Shown in pieces: positions 5,781-14,250 of a DNA stretch of 21,428 nt; position 1 is the first letter of the stretch; every line of letters begins with the position of its first letter. This DNA is from Acidobacteriota bacterium. Its GTDB lineage: Bacteria > Acidobacteriota > Blastocatellia > Pyrinomonadales > Pyrinomonadaceae. Both the position numbers and the translations under genes were made by a program. The notes beneath the pieces are model-generated. The model ran no database searches, had not been told where the DNA came from, and was given only the letters and a program-made list of their open reading frames with translations. The stretch covers positions 1 through 21,428 of the forward strand of contig JACCRD010000031.1 in assembly GCA_013813755.1 (NCBI GenBank), given 5' to 3'.

Positions 5781-6815
5781 ATGAGCAAATCAATTTCATA
5801 CTCTGACGCGGGCGTTTCAATCGACAACGCAAATCTATCATTGGCAAAAATCAAAAATTTTGCCAAAACAACTTTTAACGACCAAACTTTAACTGAAATC
5901 GGCAGTTTCGGCGGAATGTTCTCAGGGGCTTTCCCACAAATGAAAGAGCCGATTCTTGTCGCTTCGGCAGACGGAGTTGGCACGAAACTCAAAATCGCGT
6001 TCCTCACTAATACACACGATACAATCGGGCAGGATTTAGTTAATCACTGCGTTGACGACATCCTTGTGCAGGGTGCGCGACCTCTGTTTTTTATGGATTA
6101 TTTCGCCACCGGAAAATTAAATCCAGACGTGACGGCTTCGGTGGTCGAAGGAATTTCGATTGCCTGCAAGGAAAACAGCTGCGTTCTGCTCGGCGGCGAA
6201 ACGGCGGAGATGCCCGGTTTTTATGCCGCTGGTGAATATGATCTGGCAGGGTTTATTGTCGGAGTCGTCGATAAAGCAAAAGTTATTGACGGCAAAAACA
6301 TTAAATCCGGCGATGCGGTTCTGGCTCTGCCTTCGAGCGGACTCCACACCAACGGTTTTTCACTCGCCAGAAAACTGCTTTTTTACGTTGGACGCTACAA
6401 AGTTGACACAATTTTGAAAGAAACTGGCGAAGCCGTTGGAGAAACTCTGCTTAAACCGCATAAAAGTTATTTACCGCCGCTCAAAGATTTGCTCGACTCG
6501 AGCGTGATCAAAGGTTTGGCGCACATTACCGGCGGCGGGCTTCTGGAAAATATTCCGCGCATTCTGCCGGAAAATGTTTCAGTTGAAATAAAACGCGGAA
6601 CGTGGGACGAACTTCCGATTTTCAGCCTGATGCAGAAACTCGGAAACGTTAAAGAAACGGAAATGTTCCGCACGTTTAATATGGGAATCGGAATGGTCAT
6701 TGTCTGCGCGGAAAAAGATAAAGCAAAAATCAAACTTCATCTTGAAAATTTGGGCGAGAAATGTTTTGAAATCGGTCGAGTTATTGAGGGAAACAAAGAA
6801 GTTACGATTGTTTAG
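5781..6815 (+). CDS. purM: Phosphoribosylformylglycinamidine cyclo-ligase (AIR synthase)
   Basis: PurM closes the imidazole ring of FGAM using ATP to give AIR, the fifth step of purine synthesis, in the cytoplasm. The 344 residues match the family's usual length. Visible family stretches are SYSDAGVSID at the N-terminus, the ATP-site segment SADGVGTKLKIAF, VNDIL-type VDDILVQGARPLFFMDY, LLGGETAEMPGFY, LPSSGLHTNGFSLAR, HITGGGLLENIPR and the C-terminal FNMGIGMV. The ATG at 5781 gives the normal N-terminus. No Shine-Dalgarno is seen and a TATAAT ends 9 nt upstream, so the mRNA may be nearly leaderless. purN follows 53 nt downstream, and the two probably form one unit. Confidence 0.97.
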   Translation: MSKSISYSDAGVSIDNANLSLAKIKNFAKTTFNDQTLTEIGSFGGMFSGAFPQMKEPILVASADGVGTKLKIAFLTNTHDTIGQDLVNHCVDDILVQGARPLFFMDYFATGKLNPDVTASVVEGISIACKENSCVLLGGETAEMPGFYAAGEYDLAGFIVGVVDKAKVIDGKNIKSGDAVLALPSSGLHTNGFSLARKLLFYVGRYKVDTILKETGEAVGETLLKPHKSYLPPLKDLLDSSVIKGLAHITGGGLLENIPRILPENVSVEIKRGTWDELPIFSLMQKLGNVKETEMFRTFNMGIGMVIVCAEKDKAKIKLHLENLGEKCFEIGRVIEGNKEVTIV

Positions 6816-6868
6816 GCAAGTCTCAAAAAGATATATAAGAAGCACTAGAGACAGTAAAAATTATTGAA

Positions 6869-7468
6869 ATGAAAATCGGCATTTTAATCTCCGGGCGCGG
6901 CTCAAATATGTCGGCGATTATTGAAGCCGTCCAGAGCGGTTTTGTTCCCGGTTCCGATGTCAAAGTTGTGGTCAGTGATAAAACGAGCGCAGAAGGCTTA
7001 AAAAAAGCCAAAGAACGCGGAATTGAAACGCTTTCCATCCCGCGAAAGGGACGAACGCGCGAAGAACATGACGCTGAAATAGTTGCCAAACTTAAAAAGC
7101 GCAAAGTTGAATTGATTTGTCTGGCAGGTTACATGCGTTTGTTGTCGAAGGAATTTGTCCAGGCGTTTCCTGAACGAATTTTAAATGTTCACCCGAGTCT
7201 GTTGCCGAGTTTCAAAGGTTTAGACGCGCAGCAACAGGCAATCGAATACGGCGTAAAATTTTCCGGCTGCACCGTTCATTTTGTTGACGAAAACTTAGAC
7301 CACGGTGCAATCATCGCGCAAAAAGTCGTTGAAGTAAAAGACGACGACACGGCGGAAACGCTTTCCGCACGAATCCTGCAGCACGAACACGCGCTTTATG
7401 CTGAATCAATCAAACTAATCGTTGAAAATAAGATTAAAATTGTCGGAAGGAAGGTTATAAGTATTTGA
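6869..7468 (+). CDS. purN: Phosphoribosylglycinamide formyltransferase (GART)
   Basis: PurN transfers a formyl group from 10-formyltetrahydrofolate to GAR, the third step of purine synthesis. The 199-residue product shows the phosphate-binding start ILISGRGSN and the catalytic residues Asn106, His108 and Asp144 in NVHPSLLPSFKG and DENLDHGAIIAQ. The numbering is the same as in the E. coli enzyme. It follows purM on the same strand at 53 nt. The stop codon is part of a 21-bp sequence duplicated in tandem just downstream. No Shine-Dalgarno is visible. Confidence 0.97.
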   Translation: MKIGILISGRGSNMSAIIEAVQSGFVPGSDVKVVVSDKTSAEGLKKAKERGIETLSIPRKGRTREEHDAEIVAKLKKRKVELICLAGYMRLLSKEFVQAFPERILNVHPSLLPSFKGLDAQQQAIEYGVKFSGCTVHFVDENLDHGAIIAQKVVEVKDDDTAETLSARILQHEHALYAESIKLIVENKIKIVGRKVISI

Positions 7469-7506
7469 ATCAGGCAATTTAATTATTGAATCAGGCAATT
7501 TAATTA
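7465..7506 (+). repeat. Exact 21-bp tandem duplication at the purN stop
   Basis: The unit (TTGAATCAGGCAATTTAATT plus A) occurs at 7465-7485 and again at 7486-7506. The first copy contains the purN stop codon TGA (7466-7468). It looks like a recent slippage or duplication event without effect on the protein. It lies upstream of the rpmH promoter. Confidence 0.9.
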
Positions 7507-7533
7507 ATTAAACGTACAATTGTCATAATAGTT

Positions 7534-7562
7534 TTGACATAATTATCGACAACGCTTAAACT
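7534..7562 (+). promoter_or_regulatory. Promoter of the rpmH-rnpA operon
   Basis: A consensus -35 TTGACA (7534-7539) is followed after 17 nt by TAAACT (7557-7562), about 35 nt before the rpmH ATG. This is one of the two best sigma-70-type promoters in the window and suits a highly expressed ribosomal protein operon. Confidence 0.75.
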
Positions 7563-7586
7563 CTAAGTTTTCACTTTAGTGAGGTG

Positions 7587-8144
7587 ATGAGTAATTATGC
7601 CAAAAAGAACATTTCAACCAAACAACCGCCGTCGCGCCAAGAAACACGGATTCCGCGCGAGAATGGCGACCAAGAACGGTCGCAACGTAATCAAACGCCG
7701 CCGAGCGAAAGGACGCAAACGATTAACGGTTCAACATTATTAGACTTTTCTTTGCCGAAGGAAAATCGTTTGCGGAAACCGTCCGAGTTTCGCTGTGTTT
7801 ATGAACACGGAAAGCGTTTTGAAGGACGTTTTGTGACAGTTTTTTTATTGCCGTCGGAAACTTCCTTTCAGCGTCTCGGAATTACGGCTTCAAAAAAAGC
7901 GATTGGCAATGCGGTTCAGCGAAATCGGGCGAAACGTCTGCTCCGTGAATCGTTCCGCCTCAGCAGATCGGAGTTAAATGATTTGGACGGTAAATATGAT
8001 TGGGTTTTAAATGCGCGTCGAAGTCTGCTGCGCGTTAAACTCGATCAACCGCTGGATGAGTTTAGAAAAATTCTCGAGAAAGTTAAAAACAACGAACTTA
8101 AATTGAACAAAGGCGAAGGAAACCTCGTAAGTGCTGCAAAGTGA
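7587..8144 (+). CDS. rnpA: Ribonuclease P protein component (long form; start uncertain)
   Basis: RnpA is the protein subunit of RNase P, which removes 5' leaders from pre-tRNAs. The core (LPKENRLRKPSEFRCVYEHG onward) has the family's N-terminal helix and strand and the RNR motif RNRAKRLLRESFR (about 112-124). From the ATG at 7587 it is 185 aa, with an N-terminal extension of about 55 residues written through the whole of rpmH in another frame. No ATG or GTG lies between rpmH and the core. The only short-form starts are TTG at 7752, giving a normal-length MPKENRLRK protein without Shine-Dalgarno 8 nt after the rpmH stop, or an ATT at 7722. A GTG at 7584 is also in frame. The stop overlaps the yidD start (GTGA). 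Identity of the gene is sure; its start is not. Confidence 0.9.
   Translation: MSNYAKKNISTKQPPSRQETRIPRENGDQERSQRNQTPPSERTQTINGSTLLDFSLPKENRLRKPSEFRCVYEHGKRFEGRFVTVFLLPSETSFQRLGITASKKAIGNAVQRNRAKRLLRESFRLSRSELNDLDGKYDWVLNARRSLLRVKLDQPLDEFRKILEKVKNNELKLNKGEGNLVSAAK
7597..7743 (+). CDS. rpmH: 50S ribosomal protein L34
   Basis: The 48-residue, very basic product starts MPKRTFQPNNRRRAKKHGFR and continues ARMATKNGRNVIKRRRAKGRKRL, which is L34 of the large ribosomal subunit. A GAGGTGA Shine-Dalgarno (7581-7587) lies 9 nt upstream of the ATG. The gene follows a strong promoter and begins the classical rpmH-rnpA-yidD-yidC-jag-mnmE order. The whole gene lies inside an open reading frame that continues into rnpA in another frame. 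The C-terminus (TVQHY) is slightly extended compared with many L34 proteins. Confidence 0.97.
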   Translation: MPKRTFQPNNRRRAKKHGFRARMATKNGRNVIKRRRAKGRKRLTVQHY

Positions 8145-8350
8145 AGTATTTGATTTTAGATTTTTTGCGACTTTACAAGACGTTTCTCTCGCCTTTTCTG
8201 CCTCCTTCGTGTCGTTTTACGCCAACTTGTTCAGAATATGCGGTGCAAGCCGTTGAAAAGTACGGCGCGTTTCAAGGAACTTGGCGAGCTGCGAAGCGTT
8301 TATTAAGGTGTCAGCCTTTTTGTGAAGGCGGTCACGATCCCGTAAAATAA
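8141..8350 (+). CDS. yidD: Membrane protein insertion efficiency factor YidD
   Basis: The 69-residue product is a typical YidD, which helps YidC-dependent insertion of inner-membrane proteins. It has a hydrophobic N-terminus (YLILDFLRLYKTFLSPFLPP) and the conserved cysteine-containing block SCRFTPTCSEYAVQAVEKYG, then WRAAKRLLRCQPF and a GGHDPV ending. The start is GTG at 8141, overlapping the rnpA stop in the sequence GTGA, so translation is probably coupled. yidC follows 9 nt after its stop. Confidence 0.96.
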   Translation: MKYLILDFLRLYKTFLSPFLPPSCRFTPTCSEYAVQAVEKYGAFQGTWRAAKRLLRCQPFCEGGHDPVK

Positions 8351-8359
8351 TTATTGAAA

Positions 8360-10273
8360 ATGGCGGATTCTAAACAACAAACACAATTTCGATTTATCCT
8401 TGCTGCAATGCTTTCAATGGCATTTCTTTTCGGCTGGACGTATTTTTTTCCGACGAAAAAACCCGAGCAGACAAATACAAACACTGCGCAAGTTGTTACA
8501 AATGCAACGCCTGCTTCTGAAACAATTCAAAATCAGAATCCTCAAACACCGCTGCTCGCCGCAGTTTCAGATGAAACGCCCAACAAAGAAATCACTATTA
8601 AAACACCGCTTTATCAAGTAAAGCTCAATTCCAGAGGCGCGGTGGCGACGAGTTGGATTTTGATCAAAAATAAATCACCGAAAGGCGAAAAACTCTTGTT
8701 TGCCGACGGCGCGACCGAAGGGGTACAAAAACCGCTCGAACTCATTTCGCCCGAATCGCTCAACCGCAGCCCTCGCGAAGTTCCTTTTCGGTTGGCGACC
8801 GGCGACCCGAATATTGATAACTTTATTAATGAGCGCAATTACAGCGTTTCTTTCAGTGAAGAAAACGTCGAAATCGGCGAAGGTCAGACAAAGCAGATTG
8901 ACTATGTTTTGAAAGATGAAGCAAACGGTCTTGAAGTGACCAAAAGTTTTATTTTCAACGCCGACAGCTACGTTTCCGACTTACAGGTCAAATTAACAAA
9001 AAACGGTCAGATTGTTCCAAATACAAAACTTCTAATCGGCGCGAGCATCGGCGACCACGGAATCAATCACCATAATTATTATCATATCGAATCGGAAGCC
9101 GTCGCGTTTGTCAATGGCGATACGGAACGACATATTCCGGCTTCGCTGATTTTAAGCGGTGATACGGGACAGTTGGCGATCAACGGAACGATGGATTGGG
9201 CGGGCGTGGGCGACGCGTATTTTGCGATGGCGGCGATTCCGGCGCAGCAAACAAGCGGACTTGAGTATCGCGCCTCAAAATATGAAGTGGCAACCGAACC
9301 TTTCTACGACGGAATTTTCAGCTGGATTACACGCCAGGCGACCGTTAAGGAAACACGCCACTTGCTGACGGCGTATGTTCCGATCAACGCCGATGGCTCA
9401 ACTAATAAAATTTATACCGGCACGAAAGATTATTTTGTTCTTAATCAATATAACGACATTTTAACCGGCGCGGTTGGCAGACCGATTGATCTTGAGAATT
9501 TCGTCAATTTCAGCAGTTATTCCTGGTTCAGAGCGATTACCAAGCCGGTCACCGTCCCGATTCTGCACGCTTTAACCTTTATAAATTCATTTACCAATAA
9601 TTACGGACTGGCAATTATAATTTTCACTTCTCTTTTTTATTCCCTGCTTTTCCCGGTGCGATGGTATCAATCGAAATCTTTCAAAAAGGCTTCGGGCAAT
9701 GCGCCTAAAATGAAGGAATTGCAGGATAAATTAAAGGATATGCAGAGCAAAGGCATTCCGGCGGATGACCCGCGAATGCGTGAATTGCAGATGGAGCAAT
9801 TGAGGATGACCAAAGATGCTTTGCCGATTGGCGGGTGTCTGCCGATGCTTCTTCAGTTTCCTCTTTTAATTGCTCTCTACACAGCAGTTACGATCTCTAT
9901 CGGTTTTCGTCAGGCATCATTTTTATATATTCCTGACCTCTCTGCCGGCGACCCGTGGCATCTGCTCGAGTTCGGTTTTGCTTTTTCGATGATTCTTTCG
10001 ATGAAATTTACGCCGCAAGCCGCCGTTGCCTCACCGGAACAGCAGATGCAGCAGAAAATGATGATGTATCTGATGCCGGTAATGATGCTTTGGATGATGT
10101 GGAGTGCGCCCGCCGGACTGCTTTTATATTGGTTTTTCGGTAACATCGTCAGTTTTGTGCAGCAAATAATTATTAATCGAATGAACAAAACCGATGAACC
10201 GCCAACCACCGAAATTGTTCAGAGCGTTCCAAAAAATGCCAAAAAAGTAAAACCAAAATTTTCCACGTCCTGA
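8360..10273 (+). CDS. yidC: Membrane protein insertase YidC
   Basis: YidC inserts and folds inner-membrane proteins, alone or with SecYEG. The 637-residue product has an N-terminal membrane segment (RFILAAMLSMAFLFGWTYFF) and a Thr/Gln-rich linker. A large periplasmic beta domain runs to about 380, and the conserved insertase core of five membrane segments follows (NYGLAIIIFTSLFYSLLFPV, the LPIGGCLPMLLQFPLLIALY segment, LLEFGFAFSMILSM, MMYLMPVMMLWMMWSAPAGL, LLYWFFGNIVSFVQQIIINR). The cytoplasmic loop after the second segment is charged and Met-rich. The long form with a periplasmic domain is the Gram-negative type. The ATG at 8360 was preferred to the TTG at 8354; neither has a Shine-Dalgarno. 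Confidence 0.96.
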   Translation: MADSKQQTQFRFILAAMLSMAFLFGWTYFFPTKKPEQTNTNTAQVVTNATPASETIQNQNPQTPLLAAVSDETPNKEITIKTPLYQVKLNSRGAVATSWILIKNKSPKGEKLLFADGATEGVQKPLELISPESLNRSPREVPFRLATGDPNIDNFINERNYSVSFSEENVEIGEGQTKQIDYVLKDEANGLEVTKSFIFNADSYVSDLQVKLTKNGQIVPNTKLLIGASIGDHGINHHNYYHIESEAVAFVNGDTERHIPASLILSGDTGQLAINGTMDWAGVGDAYFAMAAIPAQQTSGLEYRASKYEVATEPFYDGIFSWITRQATVKETRHLLTAYVPINADGSTNKIYTGTKDYFVLNQYNDILTGAVGRPIDLENFVNFSSYSWFRAITKPVTVPILHALTFINSFTNNYGLAIIIFTSLFYSLLFPVRWYQSKSFKKASGNAPKMKELQDKLKDMQSKGIPADDPRMRELQMEQLRMTKDALPIGGCLPMLLQFPLLIALYTAVTISIGFRQASFLYIPDLSAGDPWHLLEFGFAFSMILSMKFTPQAAVASPEQQMQQKMMMYLMPVMMLWMMWSAPAGLLLYWFFGNIVSFVQQIIINRMNKTDEPPTTEIVQSVPKNAKKVKPKFSTS

Positions 10274-10364
10274 AAGTGAAAAAGTTAAAGTAAAAAAATG
10301 AATAGGTTTGATTATTTCTGACATCTGTTTCCCTTCTAAAATTTGCACTTTCTCACATTATTTT

Positions 10365-10817
10365 ATGAATGAAGTTTGCCAGAAAGCACGGGAATTTTTA
10401 GCCGAAATTATTTCTGATTTAAAATTTGAGTTAAGTGTCTCAGCCGAATGGAATGACGAAGAAGGCTGTCTATTAAATTTAAAAGGCAAAGATACACATT
10501 TTTTGCTGTCTGAAAACGGCGAAATGCTCGATTCGTTTGAAGCATTGCTGTTTCAAATATTCGGTCGGGGGCTGGAGCGCGAACACCGCATTATTTGTGA
10601 TGCTGACGGTTTTCGGCAGACCCGCAAAGCCGAACTCCAGGCAATGGCGCGTTTCGCCGCGCAAAATGTCAGAAAAAACGAAATGCCTTTTACCTTTGGC
10701 GCGTTAAATGCCACAGAGCGGCGCGTCATCCACCTTATTTTGCAAAAAGAAACTGATTTGCTGACAGAATCAATCGGTATCGGCAAAGACCGGCGGCTGC
10801 AGGTTCGCTTCAAATAA
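10365..10817 (+). CDS. KhpB/Jag-type KH-R3H RNA-binding protein
   Basis: The gene stands at the usual jag place between yidC and mnmE. The 150-residue product has a KH-like domain (about 20-75, with GEMLDSFEALLFQIFGRG in place of the GxxG and following helix). It ends in an R3H domain (LNATERRVIHLILQKE with the R-x3-H pair, then the GKDRRLQVRF ending). R3H and KH domains bind single-stranded nucleic acid; KhpB/Jag acts with KhpA as an RNA chaperone in Gram-positives. The Jag_N domain is absent. I chose the ATG at 10365; the frame is open to 10308, but those residues show no family similarity. No Shine-Dalgarno is seen. Confidence 0.85.
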   Translation: MNEVCQKAREFLAEIISDLKFELSVSAEWNDEEGCLLNLKGKDTHFLLSENGEMLDSFEALLFQIFGRGLEREHRIICDADGFRQTRKAELQAMARFAAQNVRKNEMPFTFGALNATERRVIHLILQKETDLLTESIGIGKDRRLQVRFK

Positions 10818-10824
10818 GTTCAAT

Positions 10825-10865
10825 GTTCCAGATTTTAAGTTTCAATTTAAACACAAATTTGGAAC
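10825..10865. repeat. Imperfect inverted repeat before mnmE
   Basis: GTTCCAGATTT (10825-10835) and AAATTTGGAAC (10855-10865) pair with one mismatch around a 19-nt loop. No T tract follows. It fills most of the 72-nt gap between the jag-like gene and mnmE and may be a decayed intergenic repeat or an mRNA processing hairpin. Confidence 0.4.
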
Positions 10866-10889
10866 TGACAGCGCTGGAAACTTCGAACT

Positions 10890-12239
10890 ATGAAAGACAC
10901 AATCATCGCCCTTGCCACACCTCTCGGACGCAGCGGAATCGGCGTAATTCGCTTAAGCGGCGAAGATTCGCTCTCCACTATTCGCAAACTTGTCCGCGAT
11001 AAAAATTTCAATCCCAAGCCGCGTTTTGCTGCGCTCAAAAAGATTTACGACTTTGAAACAAATGAAATTCTGGACGAAGCAGTTATTACATATTTTCAAT
11101 CTCCGCAATCATTTACGGGCGAAGATATCGTTGAAATAAGTGGTCACGGTTCGCCGGTTATCCTGCGCCAAATTATTGATTTGTGCTTAAAGCTGGACGC
11201 TCGAATGGCTGAAGCCGGAGAATTTTCACTGCGCGCGCTGGCAAACGGGCGTTTGAATCTAAGCCAGGCTGAAGCGATTCGTGATTTGATCGACGCGCAA
11301 TCCGCTGCTTCCGCACGCCAGTCGATTCGTCAACTGCGCGGCGAATTATCTAATGAATTGCAGCCTTTAAAGGATGATTTGCTCGATGTTATTGTGGTTT
11401 TAGAATCTTCGCTTGAATTTGTCGAAGACGATTTACCAGCTGTTCAGGCGCGAAATATTAAAGAAAAACTTGTGAAAATTATCGCCCAACTTGAAAAAAT
11501 GGCTGCAACTTTTCAAGCGGGAAAACTTCTGCGCGAAGGCTTAAAAGTTGCGCTCGTCGGTCGCCCAAATGTCGGAAAGTCGAGTCTTTTTAACGCTTTA
11601 CTTGGACACGAACGCGCCATCGTGACTGCCATCGCCGGTACCACACGCGACCAGCTCCACGAAAAACTTACGATCAAAAACATACCGATCTCTTTGATTG
11701 ACACCGCCGGGCTTCGTGAAACCTCAGACACGGTTGAAAGCATCGGTGTCGAACGCTCTAAACGAACGATGGCGGATGCCGATCTAGTCGTTGTTCTACT
11801 TGACGGTTCAGAAAATTTAACGGCTGAGGACACGGATTTATTCGATCAAGTTAAAGACTTAAACTATTTGGTTGCAATAAATAAAAGTGATTTAGAACAG
11901 ACAAAAATCAAACTTGACGAAAAAATTAAACTGCTGCATATTTCTGCAAAAACCGGCGAAGGATTAGATAAACTACAAAATGCTATCATTGAGCCTTTCG
12001 CAACAAATAACTTAGAAAACACGGGGTTTTTAATATCCGATGCGCGCCATTTTGATTTGCTTCGACGTTCTGTTTTGGAAATTGAAGTCTCCAGTCATTT
12101 AATCGATGAACAAACAAGCGAGGAAATTATTCTTATCGGTCTGCACAACGCGCTCCGTTTCTTAGGTGAGATTACCGGTGAGACCACAAATGAAGATATG
12201 CTAACTCGAATCTTTTCAACATTTTGTATCGGAAAGTAA
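10890..12239 (+). CDS. mnmE: tRNA-5-carboxymethylaminomethyluridine GTPase MnmE
   Basis: MnmE works with MnmG to modify U34 of certain tRNAs at the wobble position. The 449 residues show the N-terminal tetrahydrofolate-binding domain (TIIALATPLGRSGIGVIRLSG, then FTGEDIVEISGHGSP and GEFSLRALANGRLNLSQAEA). The G domain inserted in the helical domain has G1 GRPNVGKSS (224-232), G3 DTAG (271-274) and G4 NKSD (331-334). The protein ends in the catalytic C-terminal FCIGK. Length and motifs are normal. It closes the rpmH-led gene run, and the convergent ABC transporter follows 44 nt later without an obvious terminator. Confidence 0.98.
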   Translation: MKDTIIALATPLGRSGIGVIRLSGEDSLSTIRKLVRDKNFNPKPRFAALKKIYDFETNEILDEAVITYFQSPQSFTGEDIVEISGHGSPVILRQIIDLCLKLDARMAEAGEFSLRALANGRLNLSQAEAIRDLIDAQSAASARQSIRQLRGELSNELQPLKDDLLDVIVVLESSLEFVEDDLPAVQARNIKEKLVKIIAQLEKMAATFQAGKLLREGLKVALVGRPNVGKSSLFNALLGHERAIVTAIAGTTRDQLHEKLTIKNIPISLIDTAGLRETSDTVESIGVERSKRTMADADLVVVLLDGSENLTAEDTDLFDQVKDLNYLVAINKSDLEQTKIKLDEKIKLLHISAKTGEGLDKLQNAIIEPFATNNLENTGFLISDARHFDLLRRSVLEIEVSSHLIDEQTSEEIILIGLHNALRFLGEITGETTNEDMLTRIFSTFCIGK

Positions 12240-12283
12240 GTAAAAAAATGAAGATACACATGCAAAAGTTAAAAAGTTTCAGG

Positions 12284-14092
12284 TTATTTCAAATTTGTGT
12301 CAAAAGTATTTTCTATTTCCAGAGTTTTTGAGATTCTATCCAAATTTAAACTTCTCGCTGAGGCGTTAAAAATCTCGCGATAAGTTTTGCCTTTTGCGTA
12401 AAGTTCGTCGTGTGTTCCGCTTTCGACAACGCGACCTTCCTTTAGAACGAAAATCACGTCCGAATCAATAATCTGCGAGATGCTGTGCGAAATAATAACG
12501 ACTGTGCGGTTTTCCTTGATTGCGTCCAGACTGTTTTTAACTTGTTCGGTAGCAATCGCATCAAGGCTCGCCGTTGGTTCGTCCAGGAATATAATCGGTG
12601 GATTTTTGAGGAATAGACGGGCAATGGCGACGCGTTGCTGCTGCCCGCCGGAAAGTTGCTGCGCGTCGTTTTGGTATTTGTTTGGAAGCTGTTCGATTTG
12701 GTCGTGCAGATAAGCCTGTTTTGTCGCTTCGACAACTTCTTCAAAATTCGCCCGCATATTTCCGTAGCGAATATTTTCTTCGATCGAGCCTCTGAAAATA
12801 TGGTTTTTCTGTAAAACAAGCCCGATTTTTCGGCGCAAAAGACGCGTATCGTATTCTTGAAGATTTTTTCCGTCAAGCAAAATTTCTCCATCGTTCGGCG
12901 CATAAAATTTACAAAGCAAATTCAAAAGGGTTGATTTTCCCGCCCCGGAAAGCCCGACAAACGCGACAGTTTTGCCCGCCGGAATCGTCATATTTACATC
13001 GAGTAATGCTTTTATTCCGTTAGGATACGTGAAATCTACGTTTTTCAACTCAAACTCGCCGCGCAGATTTTCCGTTATAAGTGAGCCGCTTTCCTCAATC
13101 GCAAAATCAGCATCGAGAACCTCGAAAAAACCTTCAGAATAAGTTAGAGCCTCGTTGATTTGGTCGTAGATACGGTGCAGCTGGCGGATCGGCGCGGAAA
13201 CATTGTTGAAAAGCAGAATGTGAAACATAATCGCGCCAATTGTCATTTGCTGGTCTAAAACCAGATACGCGGTCAAAATGATAATCAAGACCACTCCGAC
13301 TTGTTCAATAAAAGTTTTTAACGCATCGAAAACATAATTAGTTTTGCGTTGTTTGAGCTGCGCGTTGATCAGATTTTGCTGCAATTGATATTGCTTGCCG
13401 CGCTCGTATTCTTCACGGACAAACGACTTAATAACGATGATTGATTCGATAATATTAAAAAGTCCATTAGTTTTCTGCTCACGCAAACCTCGCAAGCCAC
13501 GCCGCACGCCTTTGAACAATCCCGCCTGCCGCCAACTCAGGAGAAAATAAATCGGCATAATAATTGAGGCGATTAAACCGACATAAAAATTTGCGTTAAA
13601 CATCAGAATTAATGCCAAAATCGCATTGGCAAAAAGCGGCAGAAGGTCGACAAAAATGTTTTGGACAAAGCTTGTTAAACTTTCCGCTCCGCGATCGATT
13701 CTGGTTTGCAGCTTGCCAGTCGCATTTTCATCCGCGGCAAAAAACGCGTATTTGTAGGTTAAAATCTTTTCGATGGCGTGCTGCGCAAGATTGCTTGAAA
13801 GATTGACGCGCAGCCGTTCGCCAATCATACTCTGCCCGTATTTGACAGCTATGTTGATAATTTCCTTGCCAAACAGAATCCCGCTGATGAACAATAAAAG
13901 TGATGTGCTTTGCTGCGCGGTTTTCCCTTCTTTGATCAATTGTTCAATTGAATCAACCGTATAGCGCAAAACAACCGGGTTAACCTGTGCCGCAACCGCG
14001 CCGATCAAAGTAAGAAACAGCGAAATAGTGATGAGAAGTTTATAAGGTTTGACGAATGGAAACAGTCGCCTGATAATTTGCCAAAAGTCCAT
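12284..14092 (-). CDS. ABC transporter, fused membrane and ATPase domains (exporter type)
   Basis: The 602-residue half-transporter has a six-segment membrane domain (about 15-310) and a nucleotide-binding domain (about 345-580). The latter has Walker A GLSGAGKST (380-388), Q-loop VLQKN, signature LSGGQ (480-484), Walker B IIFLDE (500-505) and the H-loop histidine at about 536. This is the MsbA/type IV exporter layout; it should work as a dimer. The substrate cannot be read from the sequence; lipids, drugs or peptides are possible. The usual VGERG stretch before LSGGQ is replaced by a shorter NDAQQ. It lies alone on the minus strand between mnmE and a potassium channel, in a place where neighbours of mnmE are usually tRNA-modification genes. 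Confidence 0.92.
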   Translation of the reverse strand: MDFWQIIRRLFPFVKPYKLLITISLFLTLIGAVAAQVNPVVLRYTVDSIEQLIKEGKTAQQSTSLLLFISGILFGKEIINIAVKYGQSMIGERLRVNLSSNLAQHAIEKILTYKYAFFAADENATGKLQTRIDRGAESLTSFVQNIFVDLLPLFANAILALILMFNANFYVGLIASIIMPIYFLLSWRQAGLFKGVRRGLRGLREQKTNGLFNIIESIIVIKSFVREEYERGKQYQLQQNLINAQLKQRKTNYVFDALKTFIEQVGVVLIIILTAYLVLDQQMTIGAIMFHILLFNNVSAPIRQLHRIYDQINEALTYSEGFFEVLDADFAIEESGSLITENLRGEFELKNVDFTYPNGIKALLDVNMTIPAGKTVAFVGLSGAGKSTLLNLLCKFYAPNDGEILLDGKNLQEYDTRLLRRKIGLVLQKNHIFRGSIEENIRYGNMRANFEEVVEATKQAYLHDQIEQLPNKYQNDAQQLSGGQQQRVAIARLFLKNPPIIFLDEPTASLDAIATEQVKNSLDAIKENRTVVIISHSISQIIDSDVIFVLKEGRVVESGTHDELYAKGKTYREIFNASARSLNLDRISKTLEIENTFDTNLK

Positions 14093-14250
14093 TATTTATT
14101 GATTTTAAGTCGATTTGGGAGGAAGTGACATAGAATCATCAAATTTTTTATGAAGTGGTAATATCTTAACTTGTATTCGGAAATATTATAACAAATAACT
14201 AATTTGAATAAATTTTAAAAATTCAGACGCAGCGGGCGAAGCAGAAAATT

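Noticed and set aside
10308..10364. Longer N-terminus for the Jag-like protein (19 extra residues)
   Set aside because: The extra residues (MIISDICFPSKICTFSHYF) show no KH/R3H-family similarity; the ATG at 10365 gives a sensible start.
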